NCBI RefSeq assembly: GCF_034190915.1
Contig: NW_026947491.1
Span: 18,602,101 to 18,666,100, forward strand
Direction of reading: 5' to 3'
Length of the DNA stretch: 64,000 nt
Source of the DNA: Cavia porcellus
Taxonomy: Eukaryota; Chordata; Mammalia; Rodentia; Caviidae
Notes under the pieces: generated by a model
What the model was told of the DNA's origin: nothing
The model's database searches: none
What the model saw: the letters and a program-made list of their open reading frames with translations, nothing else
Made by a program: the position numbers and the translations under genes
Shown here: in pieces, positions 1 through 12,295 of the stretch
Layout: each line of letters opens with the position of its first letter
How positions within the stretch are numbered: position 1 is the stretch's first letter

Positions 1-230
1 TGAAAATTTCCTTGCATAGTACGTATTATACTATGTCAAAGCCTAACAGGAAGCCAAGAGACATGGCAAGATGAATCTCCTAAGAGCATGTTGAGGGTTT
101 AGGTTTGATTACTTCATTTCCAAATACACAGTGAGTGGCAACAGCAAGGAGATAAGGTGGAGAATCGACTCAGAAGGAAAGGGAAACTTAAACAGTTGGA
201 AATGTCCTAGCCCAGCCATAGTGTAAATAA
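1..230. other. Unassigned intergenic sequence at window edge
   Basis: No V segment, SINE or conserved reading frame is recognised here. The sequence is ordinary AT-rich intergenic DNA leading into duplicated block F. Confidence 0.5.
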
Positions 231-800
231 ATTAATGTTGTTCCAGGGCAAACTCTGCATCAGAGGAAACATAGGATGAGAGATCAGCATAGAATGGGAG
301 ACCCCCAATGCTGCTCAACAGGAAAGTAGAATAATGATCCAAATTGATCAGTCTGTCACTCCCACAACAGGCCCAGAGTGCAGGGACTGGAGGAAGTGAC
401 AGGCCAGTGATGAGTGAGGTGTCCTTTCTCAGGGTTTCCTCAGGAAACAGTCCCATACATATCAGGGTGACCTTCCACTGTCAGCCCATCTGTACTCCTT
501 GTGTGCTCAACACAATGTGAGCCTCAGCAGGCGACACTGAGGAACACACAGACCATGTGTGCACGTGGTGCCTGTGTGGCCCTCCCTGTGGAAGTGCATA
601 CATGCCCAGAGCTGTGGAGCATGGAAGCCTCCCTCTGGCTTTCAACGGAAGACCCAGATGTCTGAAGGCAAAGGAATGAAACCTTGCAGGAAGGAAGGAG
701 CTGCAGAGACCCACAAAGGTGATGCCAGCACACTGTAGAGTGAGAGCCATGACAGAAAGACGCCAGAGCTCAGGGCCTCAGAAACCTGGGTTGCTCCATT
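231..800. repeat. Duplicated block F, copy 1
   Basis: This stretch is diverged but alignable with 56870-57440. Shared landmarks are a 'tgctgct..acaggaaa.tag' segment, 'ctgtcactccca' followed by 'cagagtg.aggaac', and a downstream 'tgtgttcaac/tgtgctcaac' segment. Several short minus-strand reading frames occur, but they are not conserved between the two copies as protein. It is probably an intergenic block that travels with V modules. Its origin was not recognised. Confidence 0.5.
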
Positions 801-2404
801 CTCCAAAAGTCTCCTGACCTGCAGATCCCTGGCATGGAAAACTGGGGTGGTCTTTCCCTGCCAGCTCTAACTCATACCCGTGTGGACACTTGTAGGAGCT
901 GCACTCCACAAAACATGTTGATGGGGTGACACTGCTTCATGAAGTGACAGAAAATCACAGTGACATAAATTCAAAGGGAGTTATAGGAACTCAGGCAGGG
1001 AAGAAGACCTTGGCTGATCCAGTTGGGTTTTGGCTGTTGTTGCTACCTGTTTCTCTTTTCTGTCAGCTATTTAGCTTGGGAATGTCCACCCTATGTCAGG
1101 CCCACCACTGTTTTTGGGAACTTACTAAACTTAACTCATTTAACTTTATGAATACCAACTGAAAAGTCAGACGTAAATTTCACCTATAATTTATTTAGGT
1201 GATATTTATAACAGATTTTAAATTGGTTCTTGAGAGATTTAAATCTTTCGGCCAGAAAAAGGGCCTGTGTGATCTGCAGAGAATCAGGAGTGGCCCCCAG
1301 GAAGGCATCCAAAATGAGGCTAAGGACTGACATCTTCCCATCTGGGTTTGAGTTTTCACTGTGTCTTAGCATTATAGCCACTGGTGAGAACTTAGAGTGC
1401 AACCTCTCCTGTTCACATGTGAGGACTCCAGACCCCAGAGAATGAAAAGTACTTTGATGGTGGTAGTTAGAATATATATACATATATATGTATTTGTATA
1501 TGATTCTACTGGTGTCTGCTTCACATGAACCTCACTGTAAGGGAAATAACAACTTTCATATATTGGAAAAGAAGACAATGGATCTTAAGAACTTTGATGC
1601 TTTGGAAAAACCAGTGTCCATGAGCATTACCATCATCATCTAACATTGGACTGCTGGTTTCATTATGTGATAAGACATTATCTCAAGCAGCAGGAAATCA
1701 ATTAGGCTTAAAAAAGGCTAAAATAAAAGAAGTTATAGGAATGAGGATTTATGTTTAAATTACAGGAGGATTTATGAGTGCTGCTTCATTGCATACCTTG
1801 AGAAGGGGCAGGATTTCATCAATGTTTAACAAACTGAATATTGCTGGCAAAATGTATCACTCATATATATGTGTATAAATTAGTAGTTCAAAGCTTATTG
1901 AAGTGACAAGAAAAGGAGATGTCATAATCAGTAACACATGCTTGAAAAAGATACTACTTGCTTATTTATTCATGAAAATATTGTAATGCACAAAATCCTT
2001 TTCTTGGTCTCTCCTTAGAAGAAGATGTCTGACCCATATGCTGAAGCGTGACCACTCTGCCTTGGAATAGCATAGAAAGCCACTGAGTAGTGTGGGAAGA
2101 ATTTTAGGAAAAATACATAGGAAGTTTCCATAACTCATGAGCTAACATCTCAGAGGTCAAGCATGCTTTACATTCTAAGTGTGAATTGGCAAATATATGA
2201 AATTGCCAGTTCCTTTAATTAAATGCAATTGAAACAATTAAAAACTCAGATGAGGTTAAGTGTTTAACACTACACAGACACCTAGAAGAAACACATTTTG
2301 ATAGAATTAGGAATATATCAAAATACTTCTCAAAATGCTTATGTACTTTATACTCTTACCTCTCTGAGGCTTCCACAATAGAGCTGTCTATATATCAGGA
2401 AGCC
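801..2404. other. Intergenic, nothing recognised
   Basis: AT-rich DNA upstream of the first V unit. It contains short AT runs near 1475-1500 and 1863-1880 and only short scattered reading frames. No V exon, RSS, SINE or LTR was recognised on either strand. Confidence 0.5.
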
Positions 2405-2412
2405 ATGCAAAT
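2405..2412 (+). promoter_or_regulatory. IGHV octamer (perfect ATGCAAAT)
   Basis: A perfect octamer lies 127 bp upstream of the leader ATG at 2532 and is followed by the GGG-rich pyrimidine/purine context typical of clan III V promoters. The promoter therefore survives although the gene is broken. Confidence 0.85.
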
Positions 2413-2531
2413 AGGGGCTTCCTGTGATGATGAAAACTAGTCCAACCCATATCCTGAGCTTTGCAGAGGAGCCCAGCCCTGGTGCCCAGCTGTTCCCACT
2501 CAAGGATCAGGACTGAGCACAGATGATCAGT

Positions 2532-2992
2532 ATGGAGTTTGGGGAGAGTTGGGTTTTCCTGTTTGCATTTCTAAGGAATAAATTATTGAGAACAAAAGAT
2601 ATGGAATGGGCAGGTGGAGGTGACTGCAATAAACAGTGGACATATCTGACAGTTTCCTGAACAGGATGATCTTGTGTTTGTAGGTGTCCAGGCTGAGGAA
2701 CAGCTCGTAGAGTCCCAGAGGAGGCTTCGTGCAGGCTGAGGGGTCCTTGAGACTCTCCTGCGTTGCATCAGTATTCACCTTCAGTAGCTATGTCATGCAC
2801 TGGATCGGCCAGGCTCCAAAGTAGGGGCTGGAGCATATCTCATTCATCAGCCAGACTGGTAAGAACATAAAGTACGCAGACTCCGTGAAGGTCCGATTCA
2901 TCATCTCCAGGGACAGTGGCAAGAACACACTGTATCTGCAGATGAGCAGCCTGAGTCCCGAGGACATGGCCGTGTATTACTGTACAAAAGGC
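2532..2992 (+). pseudogene. IGHV: IGHV clan III pseudogene (lineage beta)
   Basis: Leader exon 1 starts at 2532 (MEFGESWVFLFAFL) and V exon 2 starts at 2684 after a 'gtttgtag' acceptor. The leader donor GT has become GA ('ctaaggaataa'), so normal splicing is lost. In FR1 one extra base shifts the frame and produces an early TGA. In FR2 the codon after 'CCAAAG' is TAG. FR3 through 'VYYC' (codon TGT) is well conserved, with the usual '[15 protein letters not shown]' stretch. The junction 'GTCCAGGCTGAG' and the flanks group it with the units at 37137 and 50548. If expressed it would encode a heavy-chain variable domain, but it cannot. Confidence 0.93.
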
Positions 2993-3031
2993 AGCAATGA
3001 GGGGACATCAGAGTGGGGTCATACACAAACT
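2993..3031 (+). promoter_or_regulatory. RSS with 23-bp spacer, degenerate heptamer
   Basis: Heptamer AGCAATG (consensus CACAGTG), spacer 3000-3022 (23 bp) and nonamer ACACAAACT. The heptamer has lost its critical first bases, so recombination is unlikely. Confidence 0.75.
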
Positions 3032-3459
3032 TGCCTGCAGGAGCGCTCATATCCAGCAGGAGTGCCACAGGGAGAGCCAGGCAGGGCCCTAGGAGCAGGT
3101 GCAGAGTAGGAAGCCATGGGGTGAGGGCTTCCTGTTGGGCCTCTGGTTTCCCTTATGTGTTTACATCACTGAACCTGTGCAGATCTGCAATGCAGGAGCT
3201 GTTCAGGGTCCTCAGGAGCAATGAAGCATCCAAGTCCAAGCTGACATTCTCTGTTGAATTTAGCTACATCAGTGCATATTCAAGTACTGACTTTTTCATC
3301 TCTGTGTGAATTTCCTTGTGGGTAAATGTGACTTGTATGCATCTCGATGCAACATGCGTGTTTTGTGAAGTTAGCATTCTTTTGAGTGTGAGGTTATCAT
3401 CATCTAAAACTGAATCTCCTCATGTAATCAGAAGTATTAGGACTGTCTCATGTAAGGAT

Positions 3460-3662
3460 ATTTAGAGGGGCTTAAAGAATTAAATTCTTTCCTGCTCTGT
3501 TCATGAGGTCTGAGAGCACACAGCTCTCTCCTCATACTGGGCCTTCAGGACACCTGGTCCCAAAGCTCATCCTGAGGATCATTTAGGGCGCTGTGATCCG
3601 TTAGGAGAAAGGGCAACGTCTGTGGGGCTTGCTGTGCTCTTTCTACCCATGGAGGATGAAGA

Positions 3663-3714
<52 letters not shown>

Positions 3715-4290
3715 GTCTCTCTCCCGCTCCCTGTTCCCCAATAACTCATCTATTTGTTTCTCATCTCTCACATATCAGTATAATATCAGCAAAATAATGT
3801 ATAATAATTATGTAAAACCCTCCAAGTTCATAAAACCCATATTTTTTTCTAAGAAAAATTCCTTAATTCTGCCCTACATATTTCTGTTATTATATCTAAG
3901 TTAATTCTGTTTTTACCAGTCACATATTTATTTGTAAATTTTACTACAATAATCAAATATACCTCTCTACTTAGGAAACTCATTGCTATGTTTACCATTT
4001 TCAGTGATCTAGTACCTACTGAGCAGCACAAAATCACTTGCACACACATGCATGGCTCTTGAAGGCAGAGTGGACCTGACTTTCTCACACACAGACCATA
4101 TCTCTCAGATGCAACCAAGGACCTCACCTAATCCTCATCCCCAGAGGCTAACACACCTCCACCTCCTCACTCTGCTCTGCTCCTCACATGGACCAGTATC
4201 CTCACTGATGAGTCCTGTGGTTAAGGACAGAGATTTACTGTTCCTGATGTGATGTCCCGGGTGCTTCTGTTGTTTGTGTCACAGGGCACA
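3460..4290. repeat. Duplicated 3' V-flank block E, copy 1
   Basis: The 'tctgag...cacacagctctctcctc' segment (3500-3580) and the 'ctgaaggcagagt' to 'gatgtcccgggtgc' segment (about 4045-4270) recur after the lineage beta V units at 37137 (38095-38960) and 50548 (51440-52260). The spacing from the V start is about 1.5 kb in all three. This supports duplication of a V plus 3' flank as a unit. A CT microsatellite interrupts this copy. Confidence 0.65.
3664..3723. repeat. (CT)n microsatellite
   Basis: About 60 bp of CT dinucleotides with two GT-type interruptions. It creates a spurious serine/leucine-rich reading frame on the + strand. Confidence 0.95.
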
Positions 4291-5639
4291 AACATCTTCC
4301 ATCAAATTCCTCTTCTGATATGCAGCAAGTCTTCTATGTTAGAATTTTCAATTGTAGCCACTTGAAAATTAATAAAAAATCTGTAATGTTTCATGAGTCT
4401 CCTTCTGTGTCATTCTGTTATGCAACATTCGGCCATGATTGTGCAAATTTCATTTTCAATTATTGATCTTAGATTCCTGAGTCAACAAAGAATTCAAATG
4501 TGGCCATTGCAGGTGCTACTTTCTTTGTTTCAATCTTTAAAACCATTATAAAACTGTCACCTAAATTTTAAAAATCTATAAAATTTGTAAAATATTAATA
4601 TCACATGGTGTTCACAAGACCCTGAAAGAAATCAACTGCAGATTGATCAATCACAAAGAAGCATGAAGATCCAGTGTCACAGCTGAGACAAACTTCCTGG
4701 TACAGGAAGAGCCTCAGGTGCACAGTGGAGCAGCACGAGGGAGAGGTGAAGGAGGACTAGAGAGCAGGAGAGGACCAGGGTGAGGTCACATCTTGTTTCT
4801 CAATACCCTGAACCCCACTTGTTACCTTCAGAATGCCTCAGGATCACAAGTGAGAAGATCTAAAATGACCACGCAAGGCTCTGTCAGGGAAAAGGGAAGT
4901 CTGATCACTGAGAAATGGACACATACCCTATCCAGACTGACTACACAGAGGGCAGGACATGAGTTGAAAATTATACTAATGGGAGGAAAAGTATTCTCCT
5001 AACTATAAAATACCATCCATCATTCCTGGATGAGATATCAATATAGTTCACGGGAGAAGGAAATTAAAGAAAATTCTGTCTCCCAGTAAGCAGCAGATGA
5101 GTGGAAAGTGAGTTAAAATTTTGAAATTTCCTTGTGACATTCACAGGGAAAGAAAATCAGAGAGATCACAAATCCTACTCGTCACATACCTCAGTGTGAA
5201 GGGAATGGGTTAGAGCTAAAGGAATTGCAGGACCAGGTACACTTGAGAGAAGAACTTAGTGAAGTCACAGACAGAAGAGGAAAGGACAGGACAGCCCCAC
5301 TGCCTCTGCCTCTACCACCTGCCAGACCCGGTTCAGGGCCCTCAGGACATCAGGCTCTATGATTCTTTCCCCTTGGAAATACATGTTTGTTTCTTTGAGG
5401 GTCTCAGAGATCATCTAGGACAATCTTACAAAAAATCTCCTGATCAAATCTGCAAATTTATTCCAAGAAATAAAATAAATAAATGCAATTGCATCATTAT
5501 GACACACTCAATTTCTTATACAATACAAACTGACACATTTGAGTTACAAATTTCCCATCATATATACAGTTAGAGTTTCCTAAAATTATCAATATGAGGA
5601 AACAACAGGTATGGTATAGTTTATCTGTATTAATGTCCT
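4291..5639. other. Intergenic, nothing recognised
   Basis: AT-rich DNA with only short unconserved reading frames. No V exon, RSS or named repeat was recognised. Confidence 0.5.
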
Positions 5640-7168
5640 AAACTTTGTTTCACAGGAATCTGAGGAATGGAAGCTTGAAGATCCTTTGTGTTAATCTCTC
5701 TACACGCCCCTGACCTGAGTCACTGCTGCTCTTATCTGTCACCGTGCCTTCAATTTCTTGACATAACTGCTGTGAGGAGCCTAGATTCTTCTCAAATGCG
5801 TTTTACAAAATTGATTTTCCACTCTTAGTTTTTACAATCCATGGTGAATGCTACTGAATAAGCATTATCATAACCACCCCTGCTTCCTAAGCATAAAACC
5901 CAGCACCATCACAGTTCATGGTTATCACCTGGCTCATCTTTTGTATCCACCAGGTATTTCACTCATATTTTCCTCTTGCTTTTCATGTGTCAGTGTTTGT
6001 TAATGTCTTGGTTCTTCCACACAAAGAACTACAACATGACACAGAACACGTACAGTTTTTATAGTAATAAAACCACAAGTGTAACATGCACTTTCATAAG
6101 AATAATGACCAAATACTGCCTGAACTTCCAAGGTTTTAGGAAAGTCTGGGGCCACCTGAGTACCTCTGAACTGTAAGCATTACTGTAATAGCTTACTTGT
6201 CTCTCTGTGAGAATATATATCATTCTTCCTACAAATACTCCAGTGTCATACAATTCAGAATAGATATCAAAATCCTTCATTCAGGAATAAATGTGACCTC
6301 ACAGAAAGGAGGTAGAAGTGTCCAGTAAAAAGATCAAAAGCAGTGTCAAACCAGAAGTGACAGAATGACTCCTGAGTGTCAGGGTTCAGTGCTCTCCTTG
6401 TGGGACTCAGAACAGCTCCATCAATTTTCCAAACCCTATCTGGAGGCCCAGGGGCAGCCTGCTGATCTATGATTCCTTACTCCCACTGAATCCACTGTTG
6501 CCTGCATTCAGGCCACCACCTTATTATTAGATTTGGGGAGGGCAGGAAAGGGGGTTATAAAACCAAATTGTGTTATGTATTTATGTTAGCTACCCATAAT
6601 AATTGCAATCAATATGTTATGCAAATATGCACTAATAAAATGAAAAACCTAAAATAAAAATATAAGAATGGTTGATAGGCTAAAATGTGCTGGATTCATT
6701 TCTCTGTTTATGAAATGTTATGGAGAAAAACGTTTCAAGAACATGGAATCTCTCAGTGAATTGAGAGGGCACTAGTCTTAAGTGCAGGGGCCTGACCAAG
6801 TCATAGGTGTGACTCATTAACACAGCAGAATATTGTCTGGTGTGGTCATAGGTGGAGTTTGCTTACTCTAAATACAAACAGCACTCATTGCAGTGTAGAT
6901 GATATTGGATTTTTGTCTCCCTGCTGAAGAGGTCACATACAGAGTGACTTATGCATTCAACATTTGTGTCTCTACACACAGGAGCTCAGAATGTGCATTC
7001 CCCATGCTCAAGGTCTCCCAGTGAGGAGGGATGGAGTTGGGCTCTGCTCTCCATCATGACTCCCTCAGGAATCCTCAGCCCCAATTTCCTGATTCAGAGA
7101 CAGATGGAAAAGGATGCTGGGTCACATTGAAATTCATCAGTAGATCTAATTAATGGAACTGGTAGATC
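5640..7168. repeat. Duplicated block A, copy 1
   Basis: This long intergenic block is repeated at 62270-63780, and in part at about 42270-42950. Landmarks are 'ggaatctgaggaatgga', 'cacacctgacct'-like text, the 'tatcaccaagctcatc' segment and a 'ggagggcaggaaa...ttataaaaccaa.ttgtgtta' segment. No gene is recognised inside it. Its value is as a marker of the duplicated module. Confidence 0.75.
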
Positions 7169-7440
7169 CCAACTTTCATTCTGACCATAGGTAGAGTGTT
7201 GGATTTGGAACTCAGTAGCAAGGAATCATGAGAATCCGTGCGCATCATATTGGAAAGGCTTTCAATATGCCAATAGTAAATAAGCGCTGGACCCCTCTGG
7301 TTGAATGAGGGTCCGCTGAAAACAAATACTATTGCCATCAAAACAGAAAGCCTTTCACTTTCATTCTCTGCTCTGCTCTAAGCTTCATGTGCAGCATTGT
7401 TCTCCACCATGCCATGAGTCCACAGCTCCAGGTATCCTCA
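7169..7440. repeat. Duplicated block G, copy 1
   Basis: The segment running from 'gaccataggta' through 'aatagtaaa', 'cctctggttgaatga' and 'gcattgttctcca' is present four times: here, 42950-43220, 44500-44770 and 63780 to the window end. In the first three it precedes a clan II V relic by about 0.9-1.1 kb. Confidence 0.7.
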
Positions 7441-7606
7441 CAACCACACATTTGCTACAGGAAGAATGCATCAGGATAAAACTAATTTGTATTGCAATGA
7501 GGCAACATAATACACTACAGATGTGTAAACATCTACTGGGAGGCAGAAAAAAAAAAAAAAACAAAAAGAACTTTGAGCTAAATAACGTATCTTCACATAA
7601 ACCCTC

Positions 7607-7608
<2 letters not shown>

Positions 7609-7652
<44 letters not shown>
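7609..7652. repeat. (AT)n microsatellite
   Basis: Uninterrupted AT dinucleotide run. It yields Tyr/Ile repeats in spurious frames on both strands. Confidence 0.95.
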
Positions 7653-7655
<3 letters not shown>

Positions 7656-8306
7656 TATATTTCACATGCACAAAGAGAAATACAATCAGATAAATATCTA
7701 AAAGTCTATAAAACATAACATTTATTTGTGAGACAGTTTTTGCCCATTTCTGTGAGATTAACAACATTGTGTTGCTGGCCTCAAAACCTTGGATCATGCC
7801 TGTTATCAAATGAGCAAATGGAGAATGGAAAATGCAGATTGATCTGATCAAGGAACCTGAAATGGATATGTAAATATGAACTTAGAATGTGAATTGATGT
7901 GTGTTATGGACAAGCACCTATGCACATGTACTGTGTGTACCTCACAGTCCTATAACCCTGGGACCTGTGTGTTAGTTTTAGTATTCCTGAAAGCATTCTT
8001 CATCTTTAAACACAGCCAGATCTTTCAGTACACTTCCTGGAGTAAGAGTTTTGGGCCTTGAGTGATGGGCTCCAGGGACATAACTGAGTCCTTTGAGGGC
8101 TCAGTCAGTGCTCGGCACCCAGAGGCCAGCCCAAAACTTTGTACATCCTCTGTTTTCCTTTAGCTTTCATATAAAAAGTGAACACCACATAAATATTCCA
8201 GGAGCTATTATATAAGCTCATATTGCACATTGCCTTAATTTCTTTTGTTTTTCAATATTCAAGGTGCTCTCAGATTTTCCAAGTTAGTCTTCAATAACCT
8301 GGAACA

Positions 8307-8735
8307 ATGCTGGTTCCTTCTCTTTCTGGTTATAGCTCCCAGATGTGGGCTATGGAAAATTCAATAGGATGGTGTGGAGATGCTGCGTCTCATCTCAGGA
8401 CTCCCCCGTTTTGTCACATTTCTGTTTCAGTGCTGCTTTGAGAGGCCCAACCTGGGCCAAATAAACCCTCTCAATCCCTGTCTCTTAGCCTCACATTCCC
8501 TGGGACTTTGCCCCTGGAGCTGGCTCCTTCAGCCCTCAGGTATGAATGTGGCAGGATAGTTATAGTGGTGGTAGAACTTGTAATTTATCTCTGACAAGTC
8601 AGCACCACTAAAGATACAGCCAGGAACCAGTTTTCTGTGTAACTGTACATGGAAAACAAAACCTTATTGTATTGTATTGTGCAATGCATTTTCTGAGGGG
8701 ATCTAAGGGTGAGCCCTGACACAATGTACAGGATT
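8307..8735 (+). pseudogene. Decayed clan II (IGHV4-like) V relic a
   Basis: A leader-like exon begins at ATG 8307 and ends in 'GCTCCCAGAT' before a GTGGGC donor. This matches the clan II leader end. About 85 bp on, 'tctgtttcag' (ends 8430) acts like the acceptor. The V part retains a FR1 trace ('tcaatccctgtctct') and a FR3 trace ('acagccaggaaccagtt'), but FR2 and CDR2 are missing or scrambled. Frame is lost throughout. A trace of 'attgtgcaatg' and a decayed RSS follow (to about 8760). Two sister relics share this pattern at 44073 and 45613. The clan II call rests on leader and FR3 resemblance. Confidence 0.65.
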
Positions 8736-9969
8736 GTGGGGACCAACAGCAGGCACTCAGGATCCGCACCAGCTGTACAGGACCAAGAAAAGGGGGCTGC
8801 AGGAGACCAGGCATGGGTGCTCAGGACCAGTGGGGGAAAGCTCTGGGCCAGCATAGGTAACTAGGGGATCGGCAGGCATCAGGAAAGACCCCAACAGTGA
8901 TGCAGAGAAGGGTGCTAAGGACTGAGGGCTTCACAACGTTAGGTGTAGGAGTTTCTCCTATGTCTCAGCTTCACACACACTGCAGAGAGCATGCAGTTTG
9001 CCCCATCCAGTTCACAGGTGAGATCTCCAGACTGCAGAGAATGGAAGGGATTTGGGAGGTGACAGAATACATTTACCTCTGTATTTTATCATCCCCTTCA
9101 GGTGAGCTTCTTTGAGGGGGCTGTACAAACTTGCATGCACTGAATAGAAGGCCAAAAATATTAGGAACTCCCAGGCTTTGGAAATCATCTTTCTCAGGCT
9201 CATTGTGCAAAAGTGGTCTGTTATTTTTGTTCTCATGAGAAGGAACTGTTTTAGTTTAGGAAAGAATAGGATAAAAGATATTACAAAAAGCATATTTTAT
9301 GCAAAACAAAAAGAGAATTTATGAATACATAAATTACACATCTTGAGAATGGGCATAACTTCGTTGTCAGTATTTAACTAGTTTTATACGTTTGTCAAAA
9401 TATATTTCAGTTATCAATCATTAGCATATACATCTAATGTATACATGTTTATATATGTGGCATAATTTACAGCGGAAAGCTCTAGAGAGTTCTCTCATCT
9501 CTCAATTGTGATAAATGATGTAAGATCCTTGAATATAATTTTGAGGAAAATGGTCCTTATCTACTTATTTATGAATATAACACAATACAGAATAATATTG
9601 TTATATTCCCTCATTAGAAAAAGCCATCTAGCAACCATCATGATGAATGACCACCCTGTCTTGGGATTTCTCAGCAAGTTGTTGAGTTCTATAGGAAGAA
9701 TTGCAGGATGATTTTATAGTCTGTGATGTCACATCTCATAGGACATTAGGCTTCTCACTCTACATGCACATTCAGGAATGTGAAAGCTTAACAAATTCAT
9801 TAATTATATATAGATAAGCATAAAAAACACATGAGGTTAATCAAAGGAAAAACCCATGTGTTCTATCGTATTAGGGATATACCAAAACACATGCCAAAGC
9901 ACTCATGTACTTGTGACCCTTTCCTATCTGAGCCCTCTACCATGAAACTGTCCATATATAGCGGTGACC
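8736..9969. other. Intergenic flank shared with 22560-23400 and 46085-47340
   Basis: The 'ggggaccaacagcagg...tcaggaccagt' text, the 'tcacaggtgagatctccagactgcagagaatgg' region and the AT-rich run up to the V promoter recur upstream of the V units at 23529 and 47489. No gene is recognised. Confidence 0.6.
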
Positions 9970-9977
9970 GTGCAAAT
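9970..9977 (+). promoter_or_regulatory. IGHV octamer, one mismatch (GTGCAAAT)
   Basis: Lies 129 bp upstream of the leader ATG at 10099, the same spacing as the intact unit. The first base differs from ATGCAAAT. Confidence 0.75.
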
Positions 9978-10098
9978 AGGGCCTCCATGTGTTAATTAAA
10001 ACCAGCCCAGCCCTCACCCTGCAGCTTTGCAAAGGAACCCAGCACTGGATGCCTAGCAGTTCCCACTCAGTGATCAGCACTGAGCAAAGAAGCTTACC

Positions 10099-10546
10099 AT
10101 GGAGCTGAGTTGGACTTTTTGTTTGCTATTTTAAAAGGTAATTCATAAAAAAAAGAGACACTGAGTGTGTGACATAGTGGAATGCACAGTGAATTTGTGT
10201 GACAGTTTGCTGAGCAGGATGTTTCTCTGTTTGCAGGTACCCTGTGTGAGGAGCAGCTGTTGGAGTCCCGGGGAGGCTTGGTACAGCCTGAGGGGTGTCC
10301 CTGAGACTCTCCTGCATTGCTTCAGGATTCACCTTCAGTTAGCTATGACATGAACTGGATCCGCCAGGCTCCAGGGAAAGGGCTGCAGTGGATCCAACCA
10401 TCAGCTATGATGGTGATAGCACATAATATACAGAATCCATAAAGGGCCAATTCACCATCTCTAGAGACAATGGCAAGAACATGCTGTATCTGAAGATGAA
10501 CAGCCTGAGACCCTAGGACATGGCCATGTATTATTGTGCAAGAGAC
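10099..10546 (+). pseudogene. IGHV: IGHV clan III pseudogene (lineage alpha)
   Basis: Leader exon 1 starts at 10099 (MELSWTF) but lacks one base relative to clan III leaders, giving a TAA just before the intact GGTAATT donor. V exon 2 starts at 10237 after 'gtttgcag'. FR1 has two extra bases ('GAGGGGTGTCCC'), CDR1 has one extra T, CDR2 contains TAA-type stops, and the conserved GAG of FR3 is TAG. The FR3 end ('YYCAR'-coding) remains readable. Its sister units are 23529, 47489 and 60356. It is heavily damaged and cannot be expressed. Confidence 0.92.
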
Positions 10547-10583
10547 AATAGTGAGAGGAGATCATTGTGAGATGTCAAAAACC
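10547..10583 (+). promoter_or_regulatory. Degenerate RSS
   Basis: Heptamer AATAGTG and nonamer TCAAAAACC. The best nonamer leaves a 21-bp spacer; a strict 23-bp spacer gives a poorer nonamer two bases downstream. Probably non-functional. Confidence 0.6.
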
Positions 10584-10619
10584 TCCATGCAATGGTGCTT
10601 GGGACCAGCAGGGATCAAA

Positions 10620-11480
10620 GAGTCTATCCCAAGACCACAGTTATTGAAGAATTTTACTTTTTCAGGTTGGCTTTATGCACTTTAAACAAATAACAGTATA
10701 AGTAATAGAATAAATAAACAAAAAAATCCAACCTTTGTAAAACTCTAAGTGAAACCTAAAATAATTCATTGTCTAATTAAAAGCACGCCAAAACATGTAA
10801 TCCAGTAAAATAAAATACTGTAATACAATTGTAAATCTGTGATTAAAACGGTGAGTTTTGCATTTTGTGTCATTTTATTAGTGAAGAAAAAAATCTTTTT
10901 GAATATTTTATGACATATGTAAACAATTTAGGAAAATATGTGTAAACTTATAAGAAAGTCTTTAAATACATGACCTTACATGTGTCTCATAGGCAATAGG
11001 TTGGCTATGGTACACACATATCATGCATCTACTAAGGGAATAAAGAATAAACAAAAACTACCTATCAGCTATATGACAAAATGCAAGTGACATTCCCATC
11101 TACACACAGTGGAAAATGAATTGATGCTGTATGAAACTGATTTTAAAACTACACACTTTAATGAGAAATTCAGTCAGTAAAATTGGTGATGCTGAGAACT
11201 AAGACATTCAAATTCGAATAGAGGTAGTTTTTTTTTTTTTTTTTTTTTTTTCAGTTTATCCCAACATTTGCCAACTGATATTTAATATTTTGTTATGAGA
11301 CAACATTACTGATAGAGGTCACATATTTGGTATTTCATACATTTATTTTTTCATAAGTGATCATGATAAATACTTAAAATATACATGTATAATAAGGTTG
11401 AGATATAACACTGAAGCCTATCCTCATGTGTTTTTAACTATTACCTAAAGTTTTTCAATGTCTCATTTATTCAGCAAAAC
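10620..11480. repeat. Lineage alpha 3' flank, copy 1
   Basis: AT-rich DNA alignable with 24090-24860, 48055-48770 and 60995-61870. Landmarks are 'tttgcattttgt', 'tttgaatattttat', 'acatgtctctca' variants and 'cacacttta' followed by 'aagaaat'. It is interrupted at 11480 by the provirus. No gene is recognised. Confidence 0.7.
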
Positions 11481-11843
11481 TGAAGAGTTAAAACATTCAG
11501 GAAACCCCTCTTGCCTTGCCACATGGTCAGAACAACCAGATATTCTGGCCTGATAGGAAAGTTGTGGTCCAAAGTCCCCAAAAATAAGAGCATCGTGAAC
11601 TATCGATCCTGCCAGAAAGGATATGAGCTTTCAAAAACATCAAGCCATCTGCTTCTGTAACTGACCCTTGCTTTGTGGTTTTTGGCTTTATATACTCTGC
11701 ACTTCCCTACCGGGGCACTCTCTCGCTCCCCTCTCCCCACCAGAGTGCAGAAAGATGGTCCCTCACATGCGCAGACAATAAAATCCCTTGATTTTTCATG
11801 AGAGCTGGCTCCTTGGGGCCTTCTTCGCGATGGTAATCTTACA
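11481..11843 (+). repeat. 5' LTR of the provirus
   Basis: Starts TGAAGAGTTAAAAC and ends GATGGTAATCTTACA. It contains a 'tttatatactctgc' TATA-like region at about 11687 and an AATAAA signal at 11778-11783. It has a close partner at 18952-19313. Confidence 0.92.
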
Positions 11844-11845
11844 TT

Positions 11846-11863
11846 TGGAGGCCCCAGTGAGAT
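11846..11863 (+). other. Primer binding site, tRNA-Gln type
   Basis: TGGAGGCCCCAGTGAGAT lies two bases after the LTR end. It resembles the complement of the 3' end of tRNA-Gln, as in the rodent GLN group of gammaretroviral ERVs. The tRNA assignment is from memory of the family. Confidence 0.65.
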
Positions 11864-12295
11864 CTGTGCCCCCCCCTCACCGAGGGAGGCCCCAATGGCC
11901 ATGAAGTGTCTCTTGGGGTAAGTACAGACATTCCTTTTAGTTTCATTTTTGTGATAAATCATTTGTCTTAACTGCCTTGGTTCGCTTCTGACCCATACCT
12001 TGCAATCCTAATATACGGCAGTTTCTTTGGGGGATGCCCCAAAAAGATTCTCTTGGGAGTCCATTTGTCCCTTGGACTCCCAGTTTTTTAGGAGGCATCT
12101 CTTTCCCCCCTCATTGGTGGTGGATTCACTGATCTCTTGTGAGTGTGACCGGCCAGAATATGTGGTGTGTTTTGTCTTATTGGTGTTCTCTGTTGTCTCA
12201 GTCTTTGTCTTCGTCTCTTTTGTCTCTTTTCTTGGGACAAAGTGTCTCCACCCCTCTTTCCCTTACTCTAGACCATTGGTCAAAAGTAAGGGAAC

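Noticed and set aside
3629..3904. 91-codon + strand frame rich in Leu/Ser
   Set aside because: It is generated by the CT microsatellite and has no family motif.
7332..7851. Overlapping frames of 126-128 codons on both strands
   Set aside because: Both run through the AT microsatellite and A-tract; Tyr/Ile repeats only.
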